A stretch of 44,029 nucleotides of DNA from the NCBI RefSeq assembly GCF_902806315.1, contig NZ_CADCWD010000077.1, positions 1 through 44,029 of the forward strand, in the 5' to 3' direction. This DNA comes from an uncultured Sphingosinicella sp. Its GTDB lineage: Bacteria > Pseudomonadota > Alphaproteobacteria > Sphingomonadales > Sphingomonadaceae. Below the pieces are notes generated by a model that saw only the letters and a list, made by a program, of their open reading frames with translations, was not told the DNA's origin and ran no database searches. Positions 27,920 through 36,597 of the stretch are shown piece after piece. The position numbers and the translations under genes are program-made. Position 1 is the stretch's first letter. Every line of letters begins with the position of its first letter.

Positions 27920-27995
27920 TGGTGGAGCCGAGGGGGATCGAACCCCTGACCTTCGCAATGCCATTGCGACGCTCTCCCAGCTGAGCTACGGCCCC
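27920..27995 (-). tRNA. tRNA-Ala (GGC anticodon)
   Basis: A 76-nt cloverleaf. The acceptor arm is GGGGCCG with CGGCTCC (one G-T pair), the D-arm is GCTC-AGCTGGGA-GAGC, the anticodon arm is TCGCA-ATGGCAT-TGCGA with GGC at positions 34-36, the T-arm is AGGGG-TTCGATC-CCCCT, and the CCA end is encoded. All stems pair, so the call is secure. No integrase or attachment repeat lies nearby. Confidence 0.98.
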
Positions 27996-28075
27996 GAACC
28001 TTTTTGCCGCCCCTGGGGAGAGCCGGCCTTGTGACGCCGCCGCTTAAAGCAGGCGGCGGCGCCTATCAAGCAGGT

Positions 28076-28399
28076 TTAGAGTTCCTCGTCCTGATCGCCG
28101 GAGCCCGGAACGCCGATGTCGTCGTCGCCGCCGATATCGACTTCGTCGTCCGGATTTTCCTCGGCATCCTCGTCGATCTCCAGATCGTCGGCGGCCAGAT
28201 CGGCATCGGGCGCTTCGTCGACGACCGCTTCCTTCTTGGGAGCGTCGTACGGCAGCGGCTGCTTGGATTTCAGCACCGGCTCGGGATCCCAGGCGACGCC
28301 GCAATTGATGCAGGTCACAGGATCGTCCTTGCCGAGGTCATAGAAACGAGTGCCGCATTTCGGGCAGCTACGCTTGGTGCCCCATTCAGCTTTCACCAT
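28076..28399 (-). CDS. TIGR02300 (FYDLN acid) zinc-ribbon protein
   Basis: A 107-residue protein of the alphaproteobacterial TIGR02300 family. The N-terminal zinc-ribbon has CPKCGTRFYDLGKDDPVTC and then NCG, so four cysteines in two CxxC pairs could hold Zn. The C-terminal half is highly acidic (DLEIDEDAEENPDDEVD). Function unknown. The ATG at 28399 was chosen since it puts the ribbon at the N-terminus, as in the family. Family members usually sit beside aroA and cmk; here cmk is divergent and aroA is absent. Confidence 0.88.
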   Translation of the reverse strand: MVKAEWGTKRSCPKCGTRFYDLGKDDPVTCINCGVAWDPEPVLKSKQPLPYDAPKKEAVVDEAPDADLAADDLEIDEDAEENPDDEVDIGGDDDIGVPGSGDQDEEL

Positions 28400-28505
28400 C
28401 GGTGGTGAGCCTTTCGATAAAATGGTGAGAAGCGGCCGCACCGAATGGCAGGGCCGCGTGTCGGCGCGCGCTCTGCCACAGCCTTCTCCGGCTGTCAAAA
28501 CGTGA

Positions 28506-28528
28506 AGCGGCCTTGCCAAACGGCCGCT
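28506..28528. promoter_or_regulatory. Stem-loop between the zinc-ribbon gene and cmk
   Basis: AGCGGCC-N9-GGCCGCT is a 7-bp stem in the 187-bp divergent intergenic region. It may lie in the cmk leader; no function is assigned. Confidence 0.3.
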
Positions 28529-28586
28529 CCTCGGCGCATCGGCAGGCCATGATCGCACCCTCGCCTTCCCTCTGCAGCCCCCTCGG

Positions 28587-29216
28587 ATGATCATCGCCGT
28601 GGACGGGCCCGCAGCGAGCGGCAAGGGCACGATCGCGCGTGCGCTCGCCCGCCGATTCAAATTGCCGCACCTCGACACGGGCCTCCTCTACCGTGCGGTG
28701 GCGCTCAACCTGCTGCGCTGGGACGGGGACCCGGAAAGCGAGTTCGCGGCGATACGGGCTTGCGACTTCAGCCAGATCGATTTCGCCGACCGCGAGCTGA
28801 AGAGCGAGGCGGTGGGCGGCGTCGCGTCGCGCATCTCCGCTTATCCGGGGGTTCGGTCCGCCCTGCTGGAGCGGCAGCGCAGCTTCGCGAGCCAGCCGGG
28901 CGGGGCGGTCCTCGACGGGCGCGACATAGGGACGGTGATCGCGCCGGAGGCAGAGGCCAAGCTGTTCGTCACCGCTTTACCGGAGGTCCGCGCGCATCGC
29001 CGGCACCAGGAGCTGCAAGGCCTTGGCCGGCACAGCCATTATGAAGATGTGCTGATCGATATCCGCGCCCGCGACGAGCGCGACAGCAGTCGCGCCACGG
29101 CGCCGCTCGCCAAGGCTGACGACGCCTATCTGCTCGACACCAGCGCTCTCAGCATCGAAGCCGCGATTGCGGAAGCAGTCGCGGCGGTCGAACGGCGCCT
29201 CGCGACGTCAGCCTAG
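28587..29216 (+). CDS. cmk: Cytidylate kinase
   Basis: Phosphorylates CMP and dCMP. The 209-residue protein has a P-loop IAVDGPAASGKGT, the HLDTGLLYRAVAL segment, and DGRDIGTVIAPEA with the Arg-Asp pair that contacts the base and phosphate, plus the lid Arg-rich segment RARDERDSSR. All are standard. It is slightly shorter than E. coli Cmk (227). rpsA, its common follower, is not next to it in this window. Confidence 0.95.
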   Translation: MIIAVDGPAASGKGTIARALARRFKLPHLDTGLLYRAVALNLLRWDGDPESEFAAIRACDFSQIDFADRELKSEAVGGVASRISAYPGVRSALLERQRSFASQPGGAVLDGRDIGTVIAPEAEAKLFVTALPEVRAHRRHQELQGLGRHSHYEDVLIDIRARDERDSSRATAPLAKADDAYLLDTSALSIEAAIAEAVAAVERRLATSA

Positions 29217-29226
29217 GATTGGACGC

Positions 29227-29736
29227 TCAGGCTTCGCCCTGAGTATCGATGAGGGCCGCGGCGATGGCTTCCTGCGGCGTCTTGTCGGCCCAGAGGACGA
29301 ACTGGAAGACGGGGTAGAACCGCTCGCATTCCTCGATCGCCGCTTCCACCAGGGTTTCCGCCTGTTGGAGGGTCAGCGTGCCGCCCTGGTCGGTTTCCAG
29401 CAGGGCGGCGTGTCGGAAGAGGACGAGGCCGGACGAGGCCCAAAGTTCGAAATGGCCGAGCCAGAGCTGCTCGTTGATGAGGCCGATCGTCTCGTAGGTG
29501 ACGGCGCGCTTGTCGCTGCCGACGCGAATGTCGGGAAGCGCGAGGAACTGCAGGACATTGTCGTCGTCCCGCCAGATCGCGCGCAGCTCATATTGCGTCC
29601 AGCTGCCCTGGAAATTGGCGACGATCTCCTCGTCGCCGCTGCGCTCGTAAGCCCAGCCATGCGCGTTGAAATAATATTCGAGCATGTCGATGGGCGCGCT
29701 CGTATCGCGCTCAAGCTCATACTCTTCCGTCTTCAT
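29227..29736 (-). CDS. YbjN domain-containing protein
   Basis: A 169-residue soluble protein of the YbjN family (stress-response and type III chaperone-like fold). N-terminal features are APIDMLEYYFNAHGWAYER, followed by a beta-rich core with FQGSWTQYELRAIWRDDDNVLQFLA and a C-terminal helix QQAETLVEAAIEECERFYPVFQFVLW. The ATG has AGGAAGTAAGG in front. It is the last gene of a same-strand run and lies 112 nt after ubiK. Confidence 0.85.
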   Translation of the reverse strand: MKTEEYELERDTSAPIDMLEYYFNAHGWAYERSGDEEIVANFQGSWTQYELRAIWRDDDNVLQFLALPDIRVGSDKRAVTYETIGLINEQLWLGHFELWASSGLVLFRHAALLETDQGGTLTLQQAETLVEAAIEECERFYPVFQFVLWADKTPQEAIAAALIDTQGEA

Positions 29737-29848
29737 GACCTTACTTCCTGCAACGATCTGCGTAAGGAAAAGTGCACTGCACCATGAAGGGGTGCAATAG
29801 CACGCCGCCCACAAAGCTGTGGATTAGCCGAGGATACCCACAACTTCT

Positions 29849-30124
29849 TTACAGCGGAGCCGAAACGTTCGCTTCGGCAGGCGCGTTCCTCGCCTCCAGC
29901 GCGTCAAGCCGCGCCTTCAGCAGCATATTTTCTTCGCGCGCGGCGATCGCGATCGCTTTTACCGCTTCGAATTCGTCGCGGCTGACCATGTCGAGGCCGC
30001 CGACCCATTCGCGGGCGCGCTCGCGGAAGCCTGCCTCGGCCTCGCGGCCCATGCCGGCGACAGTGCCCGCGGCGCCGTTCAGCACCTTTACGAAATCGTC
30101 GAACAAGCGGTTCTGGGACTGCAT
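29849..30124 (-). CDS. ubiK: UbiK family ubiquinone biosynthesis accessory factor
   Basis: A 91-residue protein of the BMFP/UbiK family, which helps assemble the soluble ubiquinone complex. The N-terminal helix NRLFDDFVKVLNGAAGTVAG is amphipathic and the C-terminal half is coiled coil, DEFEAVKAIAIAAREENMLL, then LEARN. GGAGG lies 9 nt before the ATG. It follows tspO by 24 nt. Confidence 0.85.
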   Translation of the reverse strand: MQSQNRLFDDFVKVLNGAAGTVAGMGREAEAGFRERAREWVGGLDMVSRDEFEAVKAIAIAAREENMLLKARLDALEARNAPAEANVSAPL

Positions 30125-30148
30125 GGCCGTCCTCCAATCAGGATGTTT

Positions 30149-30703
30149 TCAGAGGATGATATCGGCCCCACCTTGGCTTGGGACAAGGGTTTCGGCATCC
30201 GGGTTCAACTGAATGACCTGGTAATTGAGAATGGCGGCGAAGCTCAGCCAGGCGATGTACGGGATCATGAGGTAAGCCGCGACGGGCCGAATCCGCATGA
30301 AAAGCACCGCCACGACGATGCTGAGAGCCAGCATGGCGAGGATGATGACGAGAGCCGTGCGCACCTGATGCATGCCGAAGAAGACCGGCGACCAGGCGAA
30401 GTTGAGCAGCATCTGGACTGCGAAGAGACCGACGGCCAAGCCCCTGCCCCGCGCGCCGCGCGCGTTGAGGATGATCGCGATCGAGAGGCCGAGCAGGATG
30501 TAGAGGATCGGCCAGACCACGCCGAACGCCCAGCCCGGCGGCATCAGTTCGGGCTTAACCAGAGCCGCGAACCAGGCATTGTCGTAGCCGCTGTTCGCGA
30601 TGCGGCCCGAAACGATCCCGAGCAGGAGAATGAGCGGCACCGTAAACAGCGCAAAGCGCAAATACGACATTCTGAGCTGCGACTTCGACGCTATTCCGGT
30701 CAA
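30149..30703 (-). CDS. tspO: TspO/MBR family protein
   Basis: A 184-residue inner-membrane protein with five membrane segments. The Trp/Pro-rich KPELMPPGWAFGVVWPILYILLG segment and the AWSPVFFGMHQ segment identify the TspO/peripheral-benzodiazepine-receptor family, which binds porphyrins and affects tetrapyrrole export. A TTG at 30703 is likely the start, since GGGAGGG lies 5 nt before it; the ATG 33 nt further in lacks a ribosome binding site. The stop of the RND pump is 10 nt upstream. The family's role in non-phototrophs is unclear. Confidence 0.88.
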   Translation of the reverse strand: MTGIASKSQLRMSYLRFALFTVPLILLLGIVSGRIANSGYDNAWFAALVKPELMPPGWAFGVVWPILYILLGLSIAIILNARGARGRGLAVGLFAVQMLLNFAWSPVFFGMHQVRTALVIILAMLALSIVVAVLFMRIRPVAAYLMIPYIAWLSFAAILNYQVIQLNPDAETLVPSQGGADIIL

Positions 30704-30713
30704 TCGTCCCTCC

Positions 30714-33700
30714 CTATTCGGCAGGCAATGGCGCCCCCTTATGGCCCTCCCCCGAGAGCTGAGCCTCCAGCTTGCGGCTGACGGCTTCGGGTGACCCAGT
30801 AAAGCGTGCGAGCCGCGAGTAAAGGATCGGAATCAGGAACAGCGTGATCACGGTGGAAATCGACACGCCGAACACCACCACCACGCCGATCGCCTGACGC
30901 GCCGCCGCACCGGCTCCGGATGCGATCATTAGCGGCACCGCGCCGGCGACAGTCGCGATCGAGGTCATCAGGATCGGGCGGAGACGGCGGGCGGAGGCTT
31001 CGCGGATGGCGGCGCCGATGTCTCGCCCCTGGTCGCGCAGCTGATTGGCGAACTCGACGATCAGAATACCGTTTTTGGCGGCAAGGCCGACCAGCATGAC
31101 GATGCCGACCTGGCTGTAGAGGTTGAGCGTCTGACCCATCAGCGCGAGCCCAATCACGCCGCCCGCGACCGCCAGCGGCACGGTGGTGATGATGACGCCG
31201 GGATGGACGAAGCTTTCGAACTGCGCGGCGAGCAGCAGGTAGACGACGAGGATGGTCAGAGCGAAAACGACCAGGATCGAGCTTCCCGCCTCGCGGAACG
31301 CCTGGCTTTCGCCGCGATAGCCCACCGCAGTGATCTCCGGCGCGCTGGCGGCCTGTTGCTCAAGGAAGGTCAGAGCCTCGCCGAGCGAATAGCCCGGTGC
31401 AAGACCGCCTTGGAGGGTGATGGCGCGGAGCTTATTGTAGCGGCCGAGGTCACGCGCACCCGCCGTCTCGCGCACCTGCACGAGGTTGGAGAGCGGAACG
31501 AGCTGCCCGGCACGGCTGCGGACATAGATCTGCGCAAGATTGGCTTCGGTGGCGCGGGCGCCGGCCTCCGCCTGCACGACGACGCGATATTCCTCGCCGC
31601 GATCGATGTAGGTGGACACGCGTCGCGACCCCAGCAGCGACTGCAGCGCCTGGCTTACGTCGGACACGGAGACGCCGAGATCGCCCGCGCGATTGGTGTC
31701 GACTTCGATGCGGATCTGCGGCTTCGTTTCCTTATAGTCGCTATCGAGGTTGACGATGCCGGGATTGGACGCGGCGGCGGCGAGGATGCGGTCGCGAGCG
31801 CGGGCAAGCCCTTCATAGGTGCTGCCGGCGATGACGAACTGGACCGGCTGGCCCCTGCCCCGGCCGCCGATGGAAGAGCGCACCTGCGCATTGCCGCGCA
31901 CGGCCGGAAGCTGGCCGAGCAGCTTGTTGACCTCCTGCACCACCTCCTGCGTCGTTTCATCGCGCTCTTCCCAGGGCTTGAGGAAGACGATGAAGGTGCC
32001 GGAATTGAAGTCGTCGCTGGCGCCGAAGCCGCCGGGGGTGCGCTGGATGACCGCGCGCACTGCGCCGTCCTCGGTGAGCTGCAGGAGCTTGCCCTGCGCG
32101 TCGAGCATGTAGCGATCCATCGCGTCGAAGCCGGTGCCTTCGGGCGCCGAAATGTTGGCGCTGAGGATGCCGACATCCTCGGCCGGCACGAGCTCGGACT
32201 GGAGCAAAGTGAACAGGAAGGCGGCACCGGCAAGGAAAAGGCCGATCACGATGCTGGGAATGAGCGGACGGCGGATCGTCCGGTCCAGCCCCGACTGGTA
32301 GCGCGCCTCGAGGCGGCGGAAGCGCTGGTCCACCCAAGCGGCGAGGCCACGGCGCTTCTCGCGGCGCAGCAGCTTGGAGCAGAGCATCGGTGCAAGGCTG
32401 AGCGCGAGAAAACCGGAAAAAGCGATGGCGCCGATCATGGCGACTGCGAGTTCGCGGAAGAGCAGCCCCGTCTGGCCGGTGATGAACATGACCGGCACGA
32501 ACACCGCGCAGACGACGAGCGTCGTCGAGATGATCGCAAAGCCGACCTGGCGTGTGCCCTCGAAGGCAGCTGCGAGCGGCGGCTCGCCTTCCTCGATGCG
32601 GTGATAGACGTTTTCCAGCACCACGATGGCGTCGTCGACGACGATTCCGATTGAGAGCACCATGGCAAGCAAAGTGAGGAGATTGATCGAGAAGCCGAAC
32701 ATCCAGAGCACGGCGAAGCTGCCGAGCAGGCAGAGCGGTACGGTAACGGCGGGAATAAGCGTTGCGCGCCAGCTGCCGAGGAAGAGAAAGATGACCGCCA
32801 CGACGAGCACCGCGGCTTCCGCGAGCGTCACCCAGACCTTGTCGATCGCGCGGCTGATGAAGAGCGAGTCGTCCGATCCTACGACGACCGTCATCCCCTC
32901 CGGCAGGTCCGGCCGGATCTCGTCGGCCATCTCCTTGGCGGCCGCGGCGACGGCGAGGGTGTTGGCGCCGGACTGACGGACGATGCCGAGCCCGACGGCG
33001 GGCTGGCCGTTGAGCCGGAAGGCGGAATAGGGATTTTCCGGCCCCTCCTCGACCCTGGCAATGTCGCCGAGGCGAACGAGATAGCCGTCCTGGCCGCGGC
33101 CGACGATCAGCGAGGTGAATTCCTGCGGGCTGGTGAAAGGCCGGTCGACCCGCAAAGTCACGTTCTGCGCGGCGGATTCGAGGCGCCCTGCCGGCAGCTC
33201 GACATTCTGATTCCTGAGCGCAGTTTCGACGTCGCCCGGGGTCAGGCCGAAGGCGGCAAGCCGCTCCGGCTGCATCCAGACGCGCATCGCCGGCCGCGCC
33301 TCACCGCCTACGAAGACGCGGGCGACGCCGTCAATCGACGAGAAACGGTCGAGGACGTTGCGGTCGATATAGTCGCTGAGCTGAAGGCGGGACCAATCGG
33401 GCTTTGCAAAGACGAGGAACAGGATCGGAGACGCGTCGGCATCGACCTTGCGCACCTGCGGCGGCCGGGCATCTTCGGGCAAATCGGCGGCGGCGCCGCT
33501 GACACGGTCGCGCACATCGTTTGCGGCCGTATCGACGTCCCGGCCGGCATAGAATTCGATGGTGATGCTCGACTGGCCGTCCTGAGAACGCGAAGTGATG
33601 GTCTGCAGCCCCTCGACGCCGGCCAGCCGTTCCTCCAGCACCTGGGTGATGCGGCTTTCCACCACGCTGGCGGCGGCACCGGTGTAGATGGTTTCCACCG

Positions 33701-33836
33701 ACACCACGGGAGGATCGACGTCGGGATATTCGCGAACCGAGAGGCTGAGAAAGCCGACGAGACCGACCACTCCGAGCAGGATTGCGAGCACCGCCGCAAA
33801 GACCGGCCGTTTGACGGAGACGTCGGAGAGCTGCAC
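30714..33836 (-). CDS. RND efflux pump inner-membrane subunit (HAE1 family)
   Basis: A 1040-residue proton-driven efflux pump of the AcrB/HAE1 type. Twelve membrane segments and two large periplasmic loops are visible. The N-terminus [20 protein letters not shown] and the proton-relay Asp pair in [16 protein letters not shown] are diagnostic. The GTG start directly abuts the adaptor stop (TAGGTG). Drug or solvent export with the neighbouring adaptor is expected; the substrate range cannot be told from sequence. No outer-membrane TolC-type gene lies beside it. Confidence 0.95.
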   Translation of the reverse strand: MQLSDVSVKRPVFAAVLAILLGVVGLVGFLSLSVREYPDVDPPVVSVETIYTGAAASVVESRITQVLEERLAGVEGLQTITSRSQDGQSSITIEFYAGRDVDTAANDVRDRVSGAAADLPEDARPPQVRKVDADASPILFLVFAKPDWSRLQLSDYIDRNVLDRFSSIDGVARVFVGGEARPAMRVWMQPERLAAFGLTPGDVETALRNQNVELPAGRLESAAQNVTLRVDRPFTSPQEFTSLIVGRGQDGYLVRLGDIARVEEGPENPYSAFRLNGQPAVGLGIVRQSGANTLAVAAAAKEMADEIRPDLPEGMTVVVGSDDSLFISRAIDKVWVTLAEAAVLVVAVIFLFLGSWRATLIPAVTVPLCLLGSFAVLWMFGFSINLLTLLAMVLSIGIVVDDAIVVLENVYHRIEEGEPPLAAAFEGTRQVGFAIISTTLVVCAVFVPVMFITGQTGLLFRELAVAMIGAIAFSGFLALSLAPMLCSKLLRREKRRGLAAWVDQRFRRLEARYQSGLDRTIRRPLIPSIVIGLFLAGAAFLFTLLQSELVPAEDVGILSANISAPEGTGFDAMDRYMLDAQGKLLQLTEDGAVRAVIQRTPGGFGASDDFNSGTFIVFLKPWEERDETTQEVVQEVNKLLGQLPAVRGNAQVRSSIGGRGRGQPVQFVIAGSTYEGLARARDRILAAAASNPGIVNLDSDYKETKPQIRIEVDTNRAGDLGVSVSDVSQALQSLLGSRRVSTYIDRGEEYRVVVQAEAGARATEANLAQIYVRSRAGQLVPLSNLVQVRETAGARDLGRYNKLRAITLQGGLAPGYSLGEALTFLEQQAASAPEITAVGYRGESQAFREAGSSILVVFALTILVVYLLLAAQFESFVHPGVIITTVPLAVAGGVIGLALMGQTLNLYSQVGIVMLVGLAAKNGILIVEFANQLRDQGRDIGAAIREASARRLRPILMTSIATVAGAVPLMIASGAGAAARQAIGVVVVFGVSISTVITLFLIPILYSRLARFTGSPEAVSRKLEAQLSGEGHKGAPLPAE

Positions 33837-34916
33837 CTAGCCGCCCTTTGCCCGCGGCCCCGCAGCCGCGTTGCTGGCGCCGGCGACGCGCACCTTCATC
33901 CCCTCCGAAAGCTTCACCACGCCTTCGGTCACGACACGCTGGCCGGGGCGCAGCCCCTCTGCGATCTCCACGCGGCCGCCGGAGCGGACTCCCGTGCGGA
34001 CCGCCTGGCGCTTGGCGACATTGCCTTCGCCGAGCACGTAGACGTAGCGCTGGTCGCCCTCGCCGATCACCGCCAGCTCGGGCACCGAAAGCGACATGCG
34101 CGGCGCAGTCTCGATCGCAACGGTGAGGAACATGCCGGGCTTCAGCTTGCGGTCGGGATTGGGCAGGCGCGCGCGCACCATCACGGCGCGGGTGTTTGGA
34201 TCGATGACGGGATCGATCGTGGCGATCTGCCCGCGAAACGGCTGATCCGGCCAGGCTGCGGACTTTGCCGCGATCGTGAGCCCCGGACGAAGCGAGGAGA
34301 GCAGAGTCTCCGGGACGGGGAAATCGAGCTTGATCGCGCTCAAGTCGCTGACCGTAGCGATCTCGGTGCCCGCGTTGACGACGGCACCGGCCGAGATGTT
34401 GCGCAGCGACACCCAGCCCGAGAAAGGCGCCCGCACCACACGGTCGCCGATGGTCGCCTGCGCCTGGGCGGCCTGGGCGCGTGCCGTCGCGGCAGCGGCA
34501 ACCTGCTGGTCGAGATTGGTCTTGGTCGCAAAGCCGCGCTGCCGGAGCGTCTGGATGCGGGCGAGCTGCTGACCCGCCTCCCGGGCACGCGCCTGCGCCT
34601 CGGTGAGCTGCGCCGTCTCCTGAGCGGCGGCGAGGACCGCCAGCGTCTGTCCCTGAGTGACATAAGCGCCATCATCGAAGTTCAGGCGAAGGATCCGTTC
34701 GGTCACCGGCGCGGAGACGGTGACCTGCTCGTTAGCGCGCGCTGTCCCGACCGCCTCGACGCTCTCGACGAAGCGCATGGTGCTGGCCGGCTCCACCTTG
34801 ACCAGCGGAGGCGGGCGATCGCGACCCTTGCCCTTTCCTTCGCCACCGCCGGCATTGCCGCACGAAGTCAGCAGCGCGAGCAAGAGGATCGAAAGGACAG
34901 AAGAGCGCGTGGACAC
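33837..34916 (-). CDS. RND efflux periplasmic adaptor lipoprotein
   Basis: A 359-residue membrane-fusion protein that bridges the pump to an outer-membrane channel. The N-terminus STRSSVLSILLLALLTSC carries a lipobox (LLTSC), so it is anchored by a lipid. A lipoyl/beta-barrel region surrounds a helical hairpin (TEAQARAREAGQQLARIQTL). The GTG at 34916 is chosen since AGGTGG sits 6 nt upstream; a TTG at 34952 would overlap the tlyA stop and lacks a good binding site. The pump starts immediately after its stop. Confidence 0.92.
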   Translation of the reverse strand: MSTRSSVLSILLLALLTSCGNAGGGEGKGKGRDRPPPLVKVEPASTMRFVESVEAVGTARANEQVTVSAPVTERILRLNFDDGAYVTQGQTLAVLAAAQETAQLTEAQARAREAGQQLARIQTLRQRGFATKTNLDQQVAAAATARAQAAQAQATIGDRVVRAPFSGWVSLRNISAGAVVNAGTEIATVSDLSAIKLDFPVPETLLSSLRPGLTIAAKSAAWPDQPFRGQIATIDPVIDPNTRAVMVRARLPNPDRKLKPGMFLTVAIETAPRMSLSVPELAVIGEGDQRYVYVLGEGNVAKRQAVRTGVRSGGRVEIAEGLRPGQRVVTEGVVKLSEGMKVRVAGASNAAAGPRAKGG

Positions 34917-34948
34917 GACCCGCCACCTAGGTTGCGGACCAGGACCGA

Positions 34949-35683
34949 TCAAGCGCGCTGTGCTGCGAGGAGAAACTCTTTATTTCCTTCCGGACCAGTG
35001 ATCGGGCTCTCGATCAGCCCGACAACGTGCCACCCCCGGCTTGAGACCCAGGTTTGCGCCGCTTCGCTGACTCTGGCGTGAACGGCAGGGTCGCGGACGA
35101 CGCCGCCCTTGCCGATCTCGCCGCGCGCCGCCTCGAATTGGGGTTTGACGAGGGCGACGAGGCGCCCGCCACGCCTCGCGAAGTCGAGCGCGGTGTCGAG
35201 CACCTTGGCGAGACCGATGAAGCTCGCGTCGCACACGATGATGTCAACGGCTTCAGTGATGATCTCAGGCGTGAGATAACGCGCATTGGTCTGTTCGTGG
35301 ACGACGACCCGCGGGTTCTGCCGCAGCTTCCAGGCGAGCTGGTTGGTCCCGACATCGACCGCGAACACCTTGGCCGCGCCGCGCTGGAGCAGGACATCTG
35401 TAAAGCCGCCTGTGGAAGAGCCGACGTCGAGCGCGACCGCCCCGGCGACGTCCCAGTCGAAATGGTCGAGAGCATGCGCCAGCTTGATGCCGCCCCGCGA
35501 AACCCAGGGATGTTCACGTCCCCGGACCTCCAGCGGGGCGTCCGGCGGCAGCGTCTGCCCTGCCTTGTCGATCTTGCGCTCGCCGGAGAAGACCAGGCCC
35601 GCGAGAATCAAAGCCTGCGCCTTGGCGCGGCTCTCGGCGAGGGCGCGGTCGACGAGAAGCTGATCTGCGCGCGCTTTGGCCAT
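34949..35683 (-). CDS. tlyA: TlyA family RNA methyltransferase / hemolysin-like protein
   Basis: A 244-residue protein with an N-terminal S4 RNA-binding domain (MAKARADQLLVDRALAESRAK) and a Rossmann methyltransferase domain: LDVGSSTGGFTDVLLQRGA for SAM binding, then VDVGTNQLAWKLRQNPRV. TlyA methylates 2'-O of cytidines in rRNA in mycobacteria; similar proteins occur in many bacteria. The ATG at 35683 gives the usual size. It begins a same-strand run and a small divergent gene starts 148 bp away. Confidence 0.9.
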   Translation of the reverse strand: MAKARADQLLVDRALAESRAKAQALILAGLVFSGERKIDKAGQTLPPDAPLEVRGREHPWVSRGGIKLAHALDHFDWDVAGAVALDVGSSTGGFTDVLLQRGAAKVFAVDVGTNQLAWKLRQNPRVVVHEQTNARYLTPEIITEAVDIIVCDASFIGLAKVLDTALDFARRGGRLVALVKPQFEAARGEIGKGGVVRDPAVHARVSEAAQTWVSSRGWHVVGLIESPITGPEGNKEFLLAAQRA

Positions 35684-35815
35684 GGGCGCGGCATAACCGG
35701 CAAGACCGGGCCAGAGAAGCAGATGCAGATTCTGCACTCGCCGTTCTCTACCTTTGCAGTTGAGAATAGCGGCGCACCCGCTACCTGGATGTGGAGCCAA
35801 CGGGCTCTCTGCAAC

Positions 35816-35824
35816 AAAAGGAGG
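35816..35824 (+). promoter_or_regulatory. Strong ribosome binding site of the 26-residue gene
   Basis: AAAAGGAGG, 6 nt before the ATG, is a near-perfect match to the anti-Shine-Dalgarno and decides that start. Confidence 0.85.
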
Positions 35825-35830
35825 CAGACC

Positions 35831-35911
35831 ATGCGCTTATTCGAAACGGCGGCAGCCGGCATCGTCGCACTCGCCGCACAAATGCTCTTCGTCGCGACGG
35901 TCATGATCTAA
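35831..35911 (+). CDS. 26-residue membrane peptide
   Basis: A tiny gene encoding MRLFETAAAGIVALAAQMLF, then VATVMI, almost wholly one hydrophobic helix. Three points support it: a near-ideal ribosome binding site at 35816-35824, a terminator 25 bp after the stop, and its own space between a divergent gene and a converging one. Such peptides often assist or regulate a larger membrane complex. I believe similar short proteins occur in other sphingomonads, but this was not checked. The partner is unknown; tlyA and the RND genes are divergent from it. Confidence 0.72.
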   Translation: MRLFETAAAGIVALAAQMLFVATVMI

Positions 35912-35936
35912 CGATCGCCGGGCGAAGACATCTTGC

Positions 35937-35962
35937 AAGCCGCCGGTGTTCCGGCGGCTTTT
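35937..35962 (+). terminator. Rho-independent terminator
   Basis: AAGCCGCCGG-TGTT-CCGGCGGCTT is a perfect 10-bp stem with a tetraloop and TT after it. It can serve both strands, stopping the 26-residue gene and the converging secreted hypothetical gene. Confidence 0.9.
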
Positions 35963-36004
35963 GCATGTACGCCGTAGTTCGCGAGGCGTTATTAGCCCAG
36001 CAGG

Positions 36005-36577
36005 TCAGATCGAACTTTTGATCGGCGCGCCGAATTGCAGGCTCGACGGAAGACTGATCAAACGCTTCTGCAGCTTGGTTCTGAAAGGCTCGGGAAGCTT
36101 GCTTCGTATCTGGTCGAAGCGATCCTCGACCCGCATGTTCAACGATCGGCCCTCGCGATCGAAAACGAGATGGCCGATATAGACGACCTCACCGGGCCTG
36201 ACCTCGATCTCGCCCACGCCGCCGGCGCCATGAAAGGCGCTTATCAAAGCGTAGGATTGCAGCGATCCATTCAGGAACAGCGAACCGGCCACGTACCGGC
36301 CGGCGGGAACGCCGCCGCGCTTCACGTCCTTGCGAAGCTGGAAGCCGCTGAAGTGAGGCCGATCCGGATCTCGGCCAAGCTTGACGAAGTTGACGCTGCC
36401 CATGTTGCTGGTGCCGAGCACCAGGGCGTCCGAGGAGTTCAGTTCCGCGCCGTCGCGAACTGCAGATGGCGGCGCGGCTGGCGCGGATACCGAGTGGAAC
36501 GCAACACCGCACAAGATCAGCAAGGGAGCGCCGACTGTGCGCACCAAGCCGTTGATCAGACCGCCGAGCTTCGCCAT
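36005..36577 (-). CDS. Secreted conserved-type hypothetical protein
   Basis: A 190-residue protein with an N-terminal hydrophobic segment (VGAPLLILCGVAFHSVSAPA) that is either a signal peptide or a membrane anchor. The rest is beta-rich: LVLGTSNMGSVNFVKLGRD, then FSGFQLRKDVKRGGVPAGRY, and VRPGEVVYIGHLVFD. No named family is recognised, although the GxYxAGSLFL/GEVVYIGxL layout recalls beta-sandwich domains seen in envelope proteins. It follows dxs by 20 nt and is likely in its operon. Confidence 0.7.
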   Translation of the reverse strand: MAKLGGLINGLVRTVGAPLLILCGVAFHSVSAPAAPPSAVRDGAELNSSDALVLGTSNMGSVNFVKLGRDPDRPHFSGFQLRKDVKRGGVPAGRYVAGSLFLNGSLQSYALISAFHGAGGVGEIEVRPGEVVYIGHLVFDREGRSLNMRVEDRFDQIRSKLPEPFRTKLQKRLISLPSSLQFGAPIKSSI

Positions 36578-36597
36578 TCGCCTCGCCCCCGCCGGGG

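Noticed and set aside
27920-27995. tRNA-Ala considered as an integration site
   Set aside because: No integrase, direct repeat of the tRNA 3' end or change of gene type was seen nearby.
31203-32654. A 483-codon open frame opposite the RND pump
   Set aside because: A shadow of the pump gene; no domain.
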